64,000 nucleotides of DNA, taken from NCBI GenBank assembly GCA_029948255.1, contig JALIZF010000865.1, positions 1 to 64,000 on the forward strand. Reading direction: 5' to 3'. Under the pieces are notes generated by a model that worked only from the letters and a program-made list of their open reading frames with translations, searched no databases and had not been told where the DNA came from. Both the position numbers and the translations under genes were made by a program. Origin of the DNA: Telmatactis stephensoni. Lineage: Eukaryota > Cnidaria > Anthozoa > Actiniaria > Isophelliidae. The first letter of the stretch is position 1. Every line of letters begins with the position of its first letter. Shown piece after piece: positions 43,020 to 56,400 of the stretch.

Positions 43020-44065
43020 GTGCCTGCTTAGCAAAAAGCAGGCACTCTTGTCATCGGGATGGTAAGTAACTTGACGTCACAATGGAATCGACGAAATACG
43101 TCACGGTGCCCCTTGAAATCGCTATCGTCTCCCCCAATAACTTTGATCGATCGCTGAGCTTTCTTTCCTCGTGGCGCTTGTGGTGGAATCTGGTGTAGTG
43201 CTGCTGGTGAGTGTATTTACATTACTTTTATCGTTAATTCTTGTTTATTACAGCTTTCTTACACTACTGCTCGGTGTAATGAAAAGTATTTTCAAGGTTT
43301 TAGGTGCTTGTTTGCAACGACATGGCTCGAATATTCTTCCCAAACGTCAAGATGCAACTCGACACTCGACGACACTTTCATGCAACGTGACTTTACACAA
43401 GGACAAACAAACTCAAACAGAACACAACAAAACACAATTGTACTTTCATATAAACACAATCAACCCCATTGTGGGTATATTCAGCCTCTTCGGAGGCGCT
43501 TCAAGACTCCCTACACTAACTGATAGTTCTTATTTTTGTTTATTTTTATAGGATGTCTTGCAAGACAAGCAAATGGATGTATCTTTTGACATTTTATTGT
43601 TATTTGCTTTTCCTAAAGTGTTATTCTAAATATTATACAGCAAAATTTTAAAAATCCAGATTATATATATACTCATGTATCATTTCCCAGATTGTTTTCA
43701 GTTAATGAAAAAGTTAATAAAATCAATTATAAATTTATTGTGAACTAATCAATTGTTTCACGGGTTTTTGAACATCACTATTACCAGCTAATTAACTTTT
43801 GTTTCACGGGTCTAGCAGGGTTTTCAGAAACTCGTAAAAAAAGTTACTTATCAATTAGAAATAACCAGATTGGAACAATAGAAAACAAAGGAATAACAGT
43901 GTAATGTTATTTATTACGCTATAATGTCTTTCACGGGTTTATGAAAATCACTCTATCAAAACCACTCCAGCTAAATTCATTTAACAATAAAAAAAACATC
44001 CAAGTACACAACCCATACAATACGTATGCCCTCATTCCACAGATATTTAAACATTAAGCAGGCAC
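43020..44065. mobile_element. ~1.05-kb element with GTGCCTGCTTA inverted ends
   Basis: GTGCCTGCTTA at 43020-43030 and its complement at 44055-44065 bound the block; an internal 'agcaggcac' copy at 43038 makes the left end a small hairpin. A 126-aa frame (43171-43551) starts with a very hydrophobic stretch but resembles no family I know. Several 'ttcacgggttt' repeats lie at 43756-43940. No transposase is seen. Confidence 0.45.
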
Positions 44066-44941
44066 ATGCGCTTATAAAGCGCCTTTAATTTGGTATGCTA
44101 AAAGTGATTTAGCACTGAGTCCTAGAACTCTGTCAGTGAAAGGACTAGAAAATCATCGCTGGAGTTTTGGATATTGGTTTAAACTGGCGACTTACGGTTG
44201 AAACTGCTAGTAGTTTTTGTCGTCTGCATGTTGATGAGCCGAAGGCTGAAGTACTCGTTTGGCGTTTTCTTCGCCTGTTCTTGATAAAATTTCGTAAATT
44301 TACCCCATCTGAGAGAACTTGTGGTGACAGACTTTCTAAACTTTCTATTAGATAGGTTTTGGATAACTGAACCAGTCTAAAAGACAGTAAATAAAGCCGG
44401 CGAACTCTGTTTTTAAGCCGTTGAAATATGTGGATCTCAGTAAGCTCCCAAAACTTCAATGAAATTTAGTTTACCTTTAAAACAGGCACGCCAAGCAGTC
44501 TTCTTTATGTTTGAAGTGTGCTTGTTAATCTTCTCTTTTTCGAAAAATCCTCAAATTTATCACCAGGAACATTTTTTCTTTCCAACTGTGCTTTAATACC
44601 GTTGATTGTTGGTTATTATTGCATAGTGACGTGTTGCACGTCATAACAACGGGTCACGTGGTACAAACTGACCAATCAGAAAATCAGAATTTGTACAGTG
44701 TATGAAAATTGAATAAGTAAAGTACTGAAAATATCAATCCAGCTAAGAACTTACCTCCAAAATAAATTAAAGGATGGAAGATATGTTTTATATAAGTAAA
44801 CTATTCAAAAATTAATTGTAATAGTAATGCAGCTGCGAACTTAAATCCAAAAAAGGGATCCAAGATGTGTGTAAAATAAGTAAACTAAGATGAAATAGAA
44901 GGAAAAGAATGACCTCGCTCTGAACACACATCCAAAATATA

Positions 44942-45031
44942 CAGTGTCCCTGGTAGCAAGGATAACTCTTTTGTTTACTTTTCCCTGGGGCACACAAAAC
45001 AAGAGAGTTATATCCCTGCTACCAGGGACAA
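44942..45031. mobile_element. Short MITE 'tgtccctggtagcaagg'
   Basis: The ends 'tgtccctggtagcaaggata' and 'tatccctgctaccagggaca' are inverted repeats. A half copy is near 55555-55602 ('gagttatcctgactagcaggga'). Confidence 0.7.
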
Positions 45032-45617
45032 CACACCTTTATATGTGAACAGGCCCTATAGGTACGTAAGCTATTATTGAAAAAAAAAAATTTAGATGAA
45101 AACTCACATTCAAAATAAACGGTGCAAATTATGCATCATATCAACTAATTATAATGAAAATTATCATCATCATCATCATCTACAAGATGAGAACTTGCAT
45201 CTAAAATAAAGTGTGCAAATTTGGTATTCATTGTGAGAACTGTATGCTAAAAGTAAACTTTAACACTTTAGACCTTCGTAATCACAGTTTTGAAAGTTTT
45301 TCTTCCGAATTTCGGATCCATATTTTTAAAAAAATATGGCGCTAAGTATTGGGGATAAATTAAAATAAATTTCCGTCCATGCACGAAAAGCCTCAAATTG
45401 CCGATATTTTTGCCAATCATTTTTTTAGAAAGAGCTTCCGCAGGACATTTGGTTTCACTTAGACCTCACAACTTGCTAAGTATGTCCAATTTGAGACATT
45501 TTATACACTTATAATGGAATTTATGAAAAAAAAGATAGAATAATAATCTAGCTGAGAACTTACATCTTAAACACAGGATGCAAATTATATATCATGTAAT
45601 TAAACTATTTAAAACAT

Positions 45618-45975
45618 GATAATAATAATAACTTTATTTATCCTGATAAAAACCGATCAACTAACCGTAAGGATAGCTGGTATTAACCGGTGATCAGCAA
45701 ATAAAATCTAAAATAAGAACAATGCACATACAATAAATTTAGCAAAAAAACAAAACAAAAAAACTTGAAATCTAATCTAAAATATGTGCTATCAATAAAT
45801 ATATGTTAAAAACGAACTATTAAACGGCTGTATAATTGTGCTGCTTATTATCAACCTCTAAAAATACTTAAATAATTCATTCTTTAATATAAGAAAAGGG
45901 AGGTAAGCTCTTCAAGCTCTCTTGATAAGTCGTTCCAATCTTAATCTTTATCAGCACTAAATTTGAAAGAATCCT
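45618..45975 (-). mobile_element. LINE 3' fragment inside the tandem array
   Basis: An (AAT)n 'actttatttatcc' 3' tail lies at the left. The minus strand near 45960-45890 reads like the end of a reverse-transcriptase ORF (a 'DWNDLSRELEELTSL' pattern, comparable to the WNxLP motif near LINE C-termini), broken by stops. Confidence 0.5.
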
Positions 45976-46770
45976 GGCCCACTGAATTCACATCCAAAAT
46001 ATATGGTACCAGTTATGTATCATATAAGTAAACTATTGAAAACGTAACAACAGTCCAGATGAGAACTCACATCCAAAGTAAAGGGTGCAAATTATTTATC
46101 GTGTAAGTAAGCTATCTATAAAATGATAAAAATTTGGCTGTGAATTCACATCCAAAATAAAGGGAGCTTATTATTATTATATAAGATAAATTATTTAAAG
46201 AATTATAATCTAGCTGTGAATTTACATCCAAAATAAATGCTGCCAGTTATGTATCTATTGAAAAAGTCCCTGATAGTAATCTAGCTGAGAACTTACATCC
46301 AAAATAAATGGTGCAAATTTAATTATTTATCATGTAAGTAAACTATCTAAAAGATGATGATAATTTAGCTGTAAACTCACATCCAAAATATAGGGAGCTT
46401 ATCATTATTATTATATAAGTGAATTCGTTAAAAAAATGATAGCATTCAGTCCAAAAAAAGTGATGCCAGTTATGTATCATATAAGTAAACTATTGAAAAA
46501 GTAATAATAATCTTGTTAAGAACTTACATCCAAAATAAATGGTACAGAATATGAATCATGTAAGTAAATTATCTAAAAAGTGATACTACTTTAGCTTTGA
46601 ACTCATATCCAAAATAAAGGGAGTTCATTATTATTATATTAGTACTGATTATTTAAGAAATTATGATTATCATACTGTGAATTCACATCCCAAATAGATC
46701 GTGCCAGCTATGTATCATATAGGTCAACTATTGAAAGAAAAGTTGCATATCATTTAAGTAAACAATTGAA

Positions 46771-48028
46771 ATAAAAATGACGATTCATAGCTCAGATCTC
46801 ACATCCAATAAAACAAAGAGCCATGTTACTGAAGAAAAAGACTGTACATACGAAGAAAACATATTTTTTTGTCAACTTCATGGCAAATTAATTACATGCC
46901 TTTATATACAGCAAACTGTGTCATTTGGTTCATTATATCATAATTTGAAGCTAGTTGTTTAATCTCTCTGTTTTCATATCTGTCGGTGCTTTTTTTTTTG
47001 AAACAGGTGTATATTTAGTTTTGTCCAAGAAGATTTTGTCCTTTCAATTTATCATACTTTCAGTTTCTATTCCTGTCACTTGCGATATGTATACGTTTAT
47101 GAACAGTTTTGGAATGTCCCCAAGATATCAAGACGTTTGCTTGCATCACTTATACAGCTTCAAAAATCGATATGTCATTTTATTTATCGTCATTGAAATA
47201 TCTATTCTCTACAAACATATGACGTTGTTAATTGTCTCCACATTCCATAAACCAGTTTCTTCCAATATTCCTCCCACTGTAGATAAATCCTTTCCTTTGC
47301 GAAAAAATAAAGATCTTATCGTGATGAATCTACCACAAAAGGACGGTTACTCGGCAACAAAATTCAACCGCAACATTAGCTTTTATTTGCTTAAAAGCAA
47401 AGTGTTAATAATTTACAAGAGTAAGTCAAAGGTAGCGGCAAACTTTTACACCAACATCCTTCACTTCTAAACGCACACAATTCATTTGGAATTAAAGTGT
47501 AGACTTACTAAAAAATGCCGTGATCGTTGGGGAGAAAAGATAAAACCTAACCAATGGATAAAAAGGTAAGCCGAACGCACATTTGACATAAGTGATGCTG
47601 AATAACAGCAGTTCCAAATTTTTTGTCATTGCCATGGTCATCTTCAAATGTTTCAGTATACTGTTTCTTAGAAGCTTTAATTTTTCTCAAATATAAATAT
47701 GTTAAATCTTGTTTGTAGAAATTGGTTTGAATTGTGCTTGAAATTAAATAACGGATGAATAAAACCGAAGGATGAATAAAATATGGAGCTTTCCTGTCGT
47801 GCATTATTATATTATCTCATTATTAATCAATAAATTGCGTGGATTTTACATTCGAACGGCTGCAACGTTTAAAATTGATAGGATTGTTTAAAATTGATAA
47901 TTCCTACAGATACAAATAACACACAACTACTTACAAAAACAATAAAGTTGAGCTTAAGTCACTTCGAGAGATGTCAAGATGATGATAAGTTCGTCGAGTG
48001 GAAAAAGAAAAACTGAGCCATTTTCAAG
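46771..48028. other. A/T-rich gene-free stretch with one unsupported 171-codon frame
   Basis: The frame at 46955-47470 (+) is hydrophobic at the start and lysine-rich at the end, with no motif, no clear splice context and strong A/T bias. I treat it as chance. Nothing else is recognised. Confidence 0.35.
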
Positions 48029-48102
48029 GGACCCATTAGCCCAATGGTTAGAGCGCTTGACAGAATAATCACAGTATCACCGGTTTGAATCCATTCTTTG
48101 CA
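48029..48102 (+). mobile_element. tRNA-like sequence, probably a SINE head
   Basis: The A-box-like 'tagcccaatggttagagcgc' and B-box-like 'ggtttgaatcc' have tRNA spacing, but the acceptor stem does not pair well. Following sequence to about 48400 has 'gcgtttacg' and 'cgtaaacgc' facing each other, typical of a MITE or SINE body. Confidence 0.4.
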
Positions 48103-48159
48103 CGGACATTTTCCGAGTCCATTACATTTCCACTTGGGCATTCATCTGCCGTCTAGCTC

Positions 48160-48400
48160 ATCAGAATGCTTTAAGTTTGCGTTTACGTGGGCGATTCGTC
48201 GAGCTAGTCTGAGTCCGCGTAACGGGGCGAGTTTCAACCCGGGACGAAATGATCTACGTGTCTTACCGCGTAAAAAATAACACTCGTGTAAACGTTATTG
48301 AATTGTTGTTCAGTCGCATGTAACCCTTCAATGATGTAAAACTCGACCCGTGACCAACTCGGCCCGGGACAAATTCATCTGCGTAAACGCACGCCTAACT
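48160..48400. mobile_element. Inverted-repeat element with 'tttgcgtttacg' ends
   Basis: 'gtttgcgtttacgtgggcga' on the left and 'ctgcgtaaacgcacg' on the right, with partially complementary 'cccgggac' and 'aactcg' blocks between them. Confidence 0.45.
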
Positions 48401-48540
48401 AAACACAGGATAAAGATGTCATTTCCCAAGTCGGGGCTTCCCTGGATCTGGCCTTGGAATCTGTTATTTATATTTCCAGCTGTTTCAACCTGGAAAATCT
48501 GTAATATCCAAACTTGTAAAAATAGAACAGATTCCTAAGT

Positions 48541-50189
48541 TCGACCCAGAAAAGCCCCATATTTAACAAGTTGGGAATTAACATATTTTTTTTCCTGTGT
48601 AAAGCTAACTTATGTTCAACAGTGAAGCTAAGCTAGCATTGAAGACGTGGACGAATTTCCATGGAAGAAACTTTCTAATTTTACTAAATGAAAATGATTA
48701 TAAACAAAATAGTAACGAAAGCAATATATGGACTTGAAAAACTGAAGAAATGATTGATTGAACAACGATAAATAAAATAGTGATTCGCAAAAGCTGAATG
48801 CACCCAACCGTCTGATCCCATCCAGATGACGCCCACTTTTCTCTAGATTCTCGTCCGGAGACATCGCTATTACGAGTTTCAGTTTTGCAAAATTTAAAAA
48901 TTGTTCCCTTTCTTTTTAAACTCGCCCCTGTTCACTATTACTGACATACCAGCTACATTTCAAGGGTTCACAGACATTATGTCATTGTCGTTTCTGATTT
49001 AATCACTTCCTTTGACTAAAATTAGACAGTCGCATCAATGGAAACTCGTCTCCGTCTTCGATGCTTAACCTTTCTAACATTGTCATGTTCACAACCGCTA
49101 AAGTTAGATGTTTTGTTCTGGGACAGTGACGATTCATCTTACTTGATTTCTCTTTTGTTCGTACGTCAAAACTCTACCATTTGTTTACCACTAGCTTTTT
49201 CGATTTGTCGTTAAAATTTAATGTTTCCAAAATAAATCATTTATTGTTGTTGCTGAGAAAACTGGCTAATGTTGGGCGTCCTTGAGTCGGTGTGATTAAC
49301 CCAATTAAATTACTCGTTAAAGCGAAAACAAAAACAAAGCAAAACCAAAAGATAAACGTGTGGCACACTTTCCAAAAGGCGATTGATAAAATATATTGTG
49401 GTGTTAGATAAAAAGATATTTTCACTTTTAAAAAAGTCACATGGATCATGAAATAATCGCTAGGCGGTTGCGTTCAAGCAAAAAACTCGCTGCCAACTCC
49501 AACGTTGTGAACTCCACGTGAACAATTTTTCCTGCTTACCAAATAATAATAATGATGAAAAACTAACAAACAAACAAACGAACAACGCTCGCTTTTTGGT
49601 CTTCTTCGCGCGCGGTGTTGTCTCCGAAAAGCGCTTTCATTTTAATTACGCTGCAATTAAACAAAGTATGCTTCTCTGCTGAAAACTGCATGAATGATTT
49701 TAATTTTGTCAAAACTTACGCAGTCCGATTCTGAGACCTTTCCAGCAGATCGTGATAGAGATTTTTGATTTTTGATACCTTGCGTTTTGCAGATTTTAAT
49801 TTGGTCAATGTTATTAATGCCATTTTCACAAAAATGTTTACAAAATTGTCACCGCAGAAACGTGTCCAGAAAATAACAAAAAACAAAACAAAACAAAACA
49901 AAACAACAACAACAACAAAAACCCAGTAATACAACACCAACGCATTTTGAAATCTATCTTATAGTGCATTTATGGGTGCATGCCATTGACCCTATTCTAG
50001 ATGTACTTGAAATTAAATGGAACGTCCGTTCTATTTAGTCGCGAATAAACTAATTGTCTTCCAAGATAGTCTGCTAATCCGAGCAAAGTGCTTGGACTAT
50101 TCCAGAATGATAGTTACGTCATATCCTTCGCATCGACGGTGTTTTGTCAAAACAAACAATTTGCATTTCATGATGAAGTTCGAACCCGG
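48541..50189. other. Gene-free stretch
   Basis: A/T-rich DNA with A-rich repeats (near 49870-49925, 'aaaacaaaac' and 'aac' runs). No gene or clear element is seen. Confidence 0.4.
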
Positions 50190-50560
50190 ACTTTTCTGCC
50201 GTCCACACGTATCCGGATATTTTTGAAAACTGAGATCTTTTCCTCTGTTTTAGCGGCCTTCCGTCCACACGTAAACGGCGTTTTAGGTCACCGAATACGG
50301 AGGTTTTCGACTACGCTCTTCAGACTGTAGATTTTTGAAAACGACGGCTTATCGTGTGAATACGGTGACGTCAGAAGTAGGATCCAGTCCATGCCGTGCT
50401 TAATTAGCATAAAAAATATCGAACATGAATCGATTTTGCGTATTCGTGTGGACGGGTAAATATATGATTTAAAAATGAGTTTTTGAAAAACAAGTTTTTC
50501 AAATAAGGAGAAAAAAAAATCTCCGTTTTTAAAAAGATCCGGACACGTGGATGGGCTCTA
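50190..50560. mobile_element. MITE with 'gtccacacgtatccggatat' ends
   Basis: The left 'cgtccacacgtatccggata' and right 'agatccggacacgtggatgg' are inverted. The interior has 'tttttgaaaac' and 'ccgtccacacgtaaacg' motifs in both orientations, a pattern widespread in marine invertebrate MITEs. Confidence 0.65.
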
Positions 50561-50578
50561 ATATTGTATGATAAAAAC

Positions 50579-50795
50579 GGTAGAGGCTCTTTCGCGAGCT
50601 TCAGAACGACATTTCGCGTCAAACGACCCCATTATTAGAGCTAGATTTTAGGTTTTAGGGCCGTTAGGTTTATGGCTAGGTTAGAGGGTAGACCCTATCC
50701 AAGTCCCTAGCCCTAAACCTAACCTTTATTTCGCCCTAATAACGGGACCTTTTGACGCGAAATGTCGTTCTGAAGCTCGCGAAATAACCTCTACC
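50579..50795. mobile_element. 217-bp MITE with perfect 9-bp target duplication
   Basis: Inverted repeats of about 60 bp (GGTAGAGG...CCTCTACC, including 'cagaacgacatttcgcgtca' and its complement). GATAAAAAC flanks both sides (50570-50578 and 50796-50804). A 9-bp duplication fits Mutator-like elements. It lies 295 bp before the receptor gene ATG. Confidence 0.88.
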
Positions 50796-51089
50796 GATAA
50801 AAACAGCGTTCGTATATTAGGTACTTCCATAGATTTTTCAGTGTCGGGATGCCTGTGGAATAATAACAGCAGCTGTAATCTACTGGCATTGTTCGTTTAC
50901 CACAGGCTAGATCAGTTTTCGTTAAGGGACATGGTTACGGTACATATTTGCATCTCTTCAGTTAACCAAAATAACACGATATGAAAGTCAGGAGCACTTA
51001 TTTTAAATGATCTGTTTATATCCTTTTCATATAGAAAATGTGAGATTTTTTCGTAATGTTTCTTCGTCCATAAGATTTTTTAATATTTC

Positions 51090-53450
51090 ATGCTTTTTAT
51101 TATTTTCAAGGTGTTGTTATTCAATTTTGTTGGAATCTTGGATATTTTGGTAAGACTCGCGGCGTCTAGCAGGTAGAGTATGATGTTATTTATCCTAATC
51201 CAGGGAGAGTTACCGTCATTCCATGTGACTAGTTAAGATGGCAAATCTTTCCAGCTATCTGTAATAATCATAAATCTATAGTCTAAATGAAGGAAAAAAT
51301 AGAATACTGCAGTAGTTGTTTCTCACTCCCTCCCTCCCTATCTCACCCCAACCCATTCCAGAAACGATATTTTTGTATAATTTTTGTATTCCCTTTGCAC
51401 TTTCTTTACTGTAGAGTTGTTAACTCCTCTTTGTCATCAGAGATGTTGGAATTTCTTTTTAAAAGAAAAAATTATGATCCAAGAATACGACCCAATGTCA
51501 ACGGTAAATTGATGGTTTTCTACACGTTACATATTAACTAGTTAATAATATGCATGAACCGAATTTCTCGATGAGCAACCGGATGTTAATCGCTAACAAG
51601 GCAGGAAAAAGCCATTTGCACTGCAGTGCAAATTACAAACGTAATCATGCACTGCAGTGCAAATTAATAGTACCAAACAAAAAACAAAGAAATATCCATA
51701 CGTTAAAAAATATTTTCTGACTCGGTATTGCTATAGTATTTTTGGCGGGATTTTGTACATTCAAACAGCGTGCGTTGCCAAATAATTTCCCGCCATTCAT
51801 GAACAAACAAAAGCGATAGTTCAAAGTAAAGTGAAGTTCTCAGACAAATATTAATTTAGTGCAGTAAATTGGAGTTGTCTGAAAGTCTTTTTTCCCATTT
51901 GGGAGTCTAACGTTGTCAAGTGAAGAAGCCTACACTATATCTTTGCAAAGAAAAAGAACCCAAAGCTGCTTTTTGGTACGCGTACAGATTCAGCCGCCAT
52001 TTGCTAATCGTCGTCAGTGAACTATCAAGATTTGCCAAAAATGGAAAGACTGACTAGCTGGACTCGTCAGAACTGTAAGTTTTCAGTAAAATTTTAAGCA
52101 ATTCATTTTTGATTTGATAAACATTCAGTCGGGAAATGAAAAACGTTTTTGGTCCTTAAAAATAAGAAAGTTTAGAATTTTCTTAAGCTGGAATTAAAAA
52201 CATTAGTTGATCGATGTCTGTTCACCGATGGACCGAGTCAGTGTTCAAACTTTTCTCGAGTTGTGACAGAAATTATTTTCATGTATATTATTAATAAGTA
52301 AGCCTAATCATACGATTTCTCGTTCTGATTTGGAATTAATTTACACTTGTGTGTTTTTCAAGATCTGAAATTAATTTTCATAATTTTTGAAAAACACACT
52401 CGTGCCAAATTTATTCTAAATTGAACTCGGAAACGTATGATTACCTATTCAAAATCAATAACACTGGAAAAAGTGATCAATTTCCATAGTATGTAAAAAT
52501 TGTGTAAAAGTCATGTAAAGATACCGAAAATTTCAATTTACATGATTGTTCCCCATTTACAGGGTTTTGTGATTTTTGAGTTTTTTTTACAAGATCAGGA
52601 AGATCCTGTAAAAATCCTGTAGAAATCCGTGTAAAAATCCTGTTGAAAATCAAGATCTCACAAAGATAATGGAAAAATCGTGTAAAAACAATGTAAAAGA
52701 TCATGTAAATTTGATGAACAAAACTTTGTAAAAATTCCTGTAAACCTTGTAAATTGAATATTACATGTTTTTTTACATGGTTTTACATCTAAATTTGCAT
52801 GATTTTTACAGTAAATTTATAGGCTTTTACTTTACACGATTTTTTACACTATTTCTGTTCTTGTGGCATCACCTGTAATAAATTTGCAGGGTCACTGAAT
52901 CCATGTAAATGCTAATTGACATGATTTTTACAGGATCTTTTTTAGTCTACCAATTTCCATAATATGTAAAATTCATGTAAATTAATTTACATGGTATGTA
53001 AATCGACATTTCCATGATTTTTCCATACTATGGAAATCGAACATTTTTCCAGTGTAATTTGCTAAATTTCATTTCGTGAACGTGAAATTCAACGGGATTG
53101 ATTGCATAAAACATATAAACAAACAAACAAACAAACGAACAAGCAAACAAACAAACACAAAGAACACACAATATTAAAAATGCAAAAAACAATGTGCCAA
53201 AATAACAGCCATTAAAAGAGAAAAGCAAAGTAAACTCACAAAATAGACAAATTAAAATCAGTAACATGCATTCAATTCAATTGAAATTGCACTTTTGTGG
53301 ATTATGGCATATAAATAAATAAATAAACAAACAAATGAATAAATACTGATAGGCTTATATTGATTGCACTTAATAAGCAAGTTCTACCTAAAGTTTTACT
53401 ACCAAACGTTTGATGCATTTAAGTCATTTTATGTTATTCACGCACACGCA

Positions 53451-53486
<36 letters not shown>

Positions 53487-56400
53487 CTGAACAACAACAA
53501 CTAAAGATGTGTAGTTTTGTACTTAAACAGGGAATTTTCAGACCCAATATCTCTTTCAGGTGGCCCTGTTGAAATTTCTACTGGTTTTTGGGTATTGTCT
53601 ATTGATTCAGTAAGCGTCACAGATATGGTAAGCACAACTTCAGAGTGATCAACTTCATCCATATAGTTGTCTCCAGTTGCCGACTACATGCGTGCTACGT
53701 TCATACGTAACCATCTGTCCATCACTTCCTTTTCCACTCCCCTCCTCACCCCTCCCCTTCCCTCCAAAAAGGGGTAACAAAGTCTCTGTATAAAGCCACT
53801 GCACATCAAGGAATGAAGCGGGAATATCCTCGTTATTATCCTCGTTATTATGCCGTGTAAAAACGAGGCTATTCGCGCGCATTCAAATTTGCTCATATAT
53901 AGCGATACTTGTATGACGTAAGCTTTTATCATTCATATGCCAACCAGTAAGTGATTGGCTATTTTTCAAAGCAACTTGGGAAAAGCTATTGTGAAAAAGG
54001 TTGGCAGATGAATATTACAATTCGTTTGTTAGTAAACATGAAATATCGCTATAGCCGATTCCAAGAAGGTCGAAGGTTTACAAATATACTTTACAGAGTA
54101 TATGTCACGCGGCAGATATGTAGTATAATGTATGTTTATTACGTGTTTATGATATGTAGTAGCTGCCAGTTGAGTCGAGTAGTTGCAATGGAGGAGGAAG
54201 AACGATTGATCCTAGAAATTATGTGCAGAATATTCTCAAAGACAAGAAAAACAGTTTCTATATCGTTATATATACACGGTCACGTGACACTTTGCAAAAA
54301 CCGCCACCCTTCTTGAGGTCGCGTATATATTAAGGGTTCTTAATAGTGCTATAATTAATGGTTTTCTTGACAGGCATTTAATTTGGACATATTTCTACGG
54401 CAAGACTGGGTTGACAGTAGATTCGACGTAATAGGTCTAAACCGTACCCTATCTCTTAGTAGTACTGTCATGTCTGATATCTGGCTGCCTGATACGTACT
54501 TTACCAACGCTAAGAAATCCAGCTTTCATGAGGTAACAGCCAAGAACTTGATGATAACAATTGGACCCAAAGGAAAAGTTCATTATAATACCAGGTAATT
54601 GTGTAAAGCGACTGCGAACATCTCCTTCTCCTGCGCGAAATTGGTAGTCATACAAGGATGTTGCAGACGTTTTCACTAAACCCTTTTACATGATACTTTA
54701 GGGACGGACCATTAGAAAAGTGATGAGGGAGAGGGGGGCTGGGGAGTTTGGAAAATGCATAAATTTGTTTTTGGTCACCAAAAGTGGGAATCCTTTATTC
54801 TAATAGAAACGAATGAATATTTTTTATGTAATAATGACAAGGCTGAATTCCCACCCTCCTCCTCCATTCTCTTTTCTAATGGTCCATCTCTTAAGTTCTG
54901 TAACACGTTCTGTATTTTATCCTCACCATAGAAAATACAGCCAATCAGAAAGCAGGAGGAAAGCCGTTGTATATTCGGCGATATTCAACTGTCTCTTCCC
55001 ATGAGACATTGTGGTAATTGGCTATGTGTTCTATAGTGTAGGATAAAATAGTTAAATACAATGGTTTCTCTTGGTGTACCGTAGATATCCCACTCGTCAC
55101 TTGTATTTCATTTGTGTACACACTCGCCTAAAGCTAAGCTAAGTGGGATATTCCATGGTACTCCACTCGAATCCATTGTATAGCTAGTATGTAAGGACAA
55201 TTACAGCTTATAAACAAAAATCCAACACTCAAAATCATTGCAGCGTCGTTTTTGGCGTTGCACCGTGCAACATCCCCCTGCAGTGGTTTGCGTGCAGCTT
55301 GATTCGTAGCGCGGCGATTGCGAGACTGGTTGCAGAAAACAGGGGCGGATCCAGGATTTTGCAAAGGGGGTGTCCCAAATAGGCCCCTTGAGAGATGACG
55401 TCACATCCAAGATGGCGGCCTCCTAACAATGGAATCTGATGACGTCATCTCGTACGGCGCTAGGGTGTGTCCGGTGCGCCTATGGACACCCCCTGGATCC
55501 GCCCATGGAAAAACATCACACCGTACGTGTATGTAATAGCGCTTTATGGCATTTTCCTTGTGGGACACAAAAAAAGAGTTATCCTGACTAGCAGGGACAC
55601 TGCAATTTTTATATCTTTATTTTTTCTGTCCTCAAATCTATTGTGTGCTGCACTGATATAAATTAAAGTCTTCAACTCGTGTTTGGATATTGGCAGGGTT
55701 ACGTTAAAGGTTCTGTGTATCATGGACCTGAGACTTTATCCTTTTGACATCCAGCATTGTCCTTTACACATGGAAAGCTGTGAGTATTGACGCTCCTTTC
55801 ATTTTCATTTGTTAGCCCTAAGCCAGGTGATATATATCTACTGACCGAATCGAAATATGGCGGAAAATTTGAATAACTATTGTTCTGGACTGACTAGCCT
55901 CGTGTTCACGTGGAAACACAAAAGCGTTTTCACATGAATGAGAGGCTAGTCAGAATAAAACAATAGTTATTCAAATTTGCCGCCATATTTCGAATCGGTG
56001 TATTTGCACAAACATTGACCCTTTCAAAATCATCGAAGCTAGAAGCTGAGACCGAAATGGCTTCTTGGTACACTAGCAATATTTGGATTTTCATGTGTTT
56101 TATCTATTAATGTGCTGAATAAGTGCATCTGGAATACAATAATTTGTCTCAGTCGCTAGCTATTTGAAATGTCCAAGTCCACGCGCTTCTTCAAAATCAT
56201 CTAATCAACATTTCTCAATGCTCATTTCGGTTTCAGCTTCTATGTTTTGAAAGTATCAATGTTTGTGCAATTAGCTGTATATCTATTTCAAAAAAACTTG
56301 TTGAGCAAGAAGAAGCCACAGATTAAACATGCGCGACTGTAGTTCCGACTGTAGTTACGAATTGTGAGAATGTGGTTACTATTGTTTTCTTTTGTTTTTA

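Larger units (their letters stand above)
44715..46770. repeat. Degenerate tandem array of ~75-100-bp units
   Basis: The phrase 'gaactcacatccaaaataaa' followed by 'ggtgcaaattatgtatcat', 'ataagtaaactattgaaaa' and 'taataatctagctg' recurs about 15-18 times with drift in length and sequence. The array is interrupted by a hairpin (44942-45031), unrelated sequence at about 45230-45530 and a LINE piece (45618-45975). It has no coding potential. Confidence 0.8.

Noticed and set aside
43171..43551. 126-codon frame with hydrophobic start
   Set aside because: Lies inside an inverted-repeat element and has no recognisable domain; not called as a gene.
44145..44459. Minus-strand 104-codon frame
   Set aside because: No motif, overlaps other short frames and has no partner exons.
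46955..47470. 171-codon open frame
   Set aside because: A/T-rich, no motif, no splice context and no family resemblance; a chance frame is the simplest reading.
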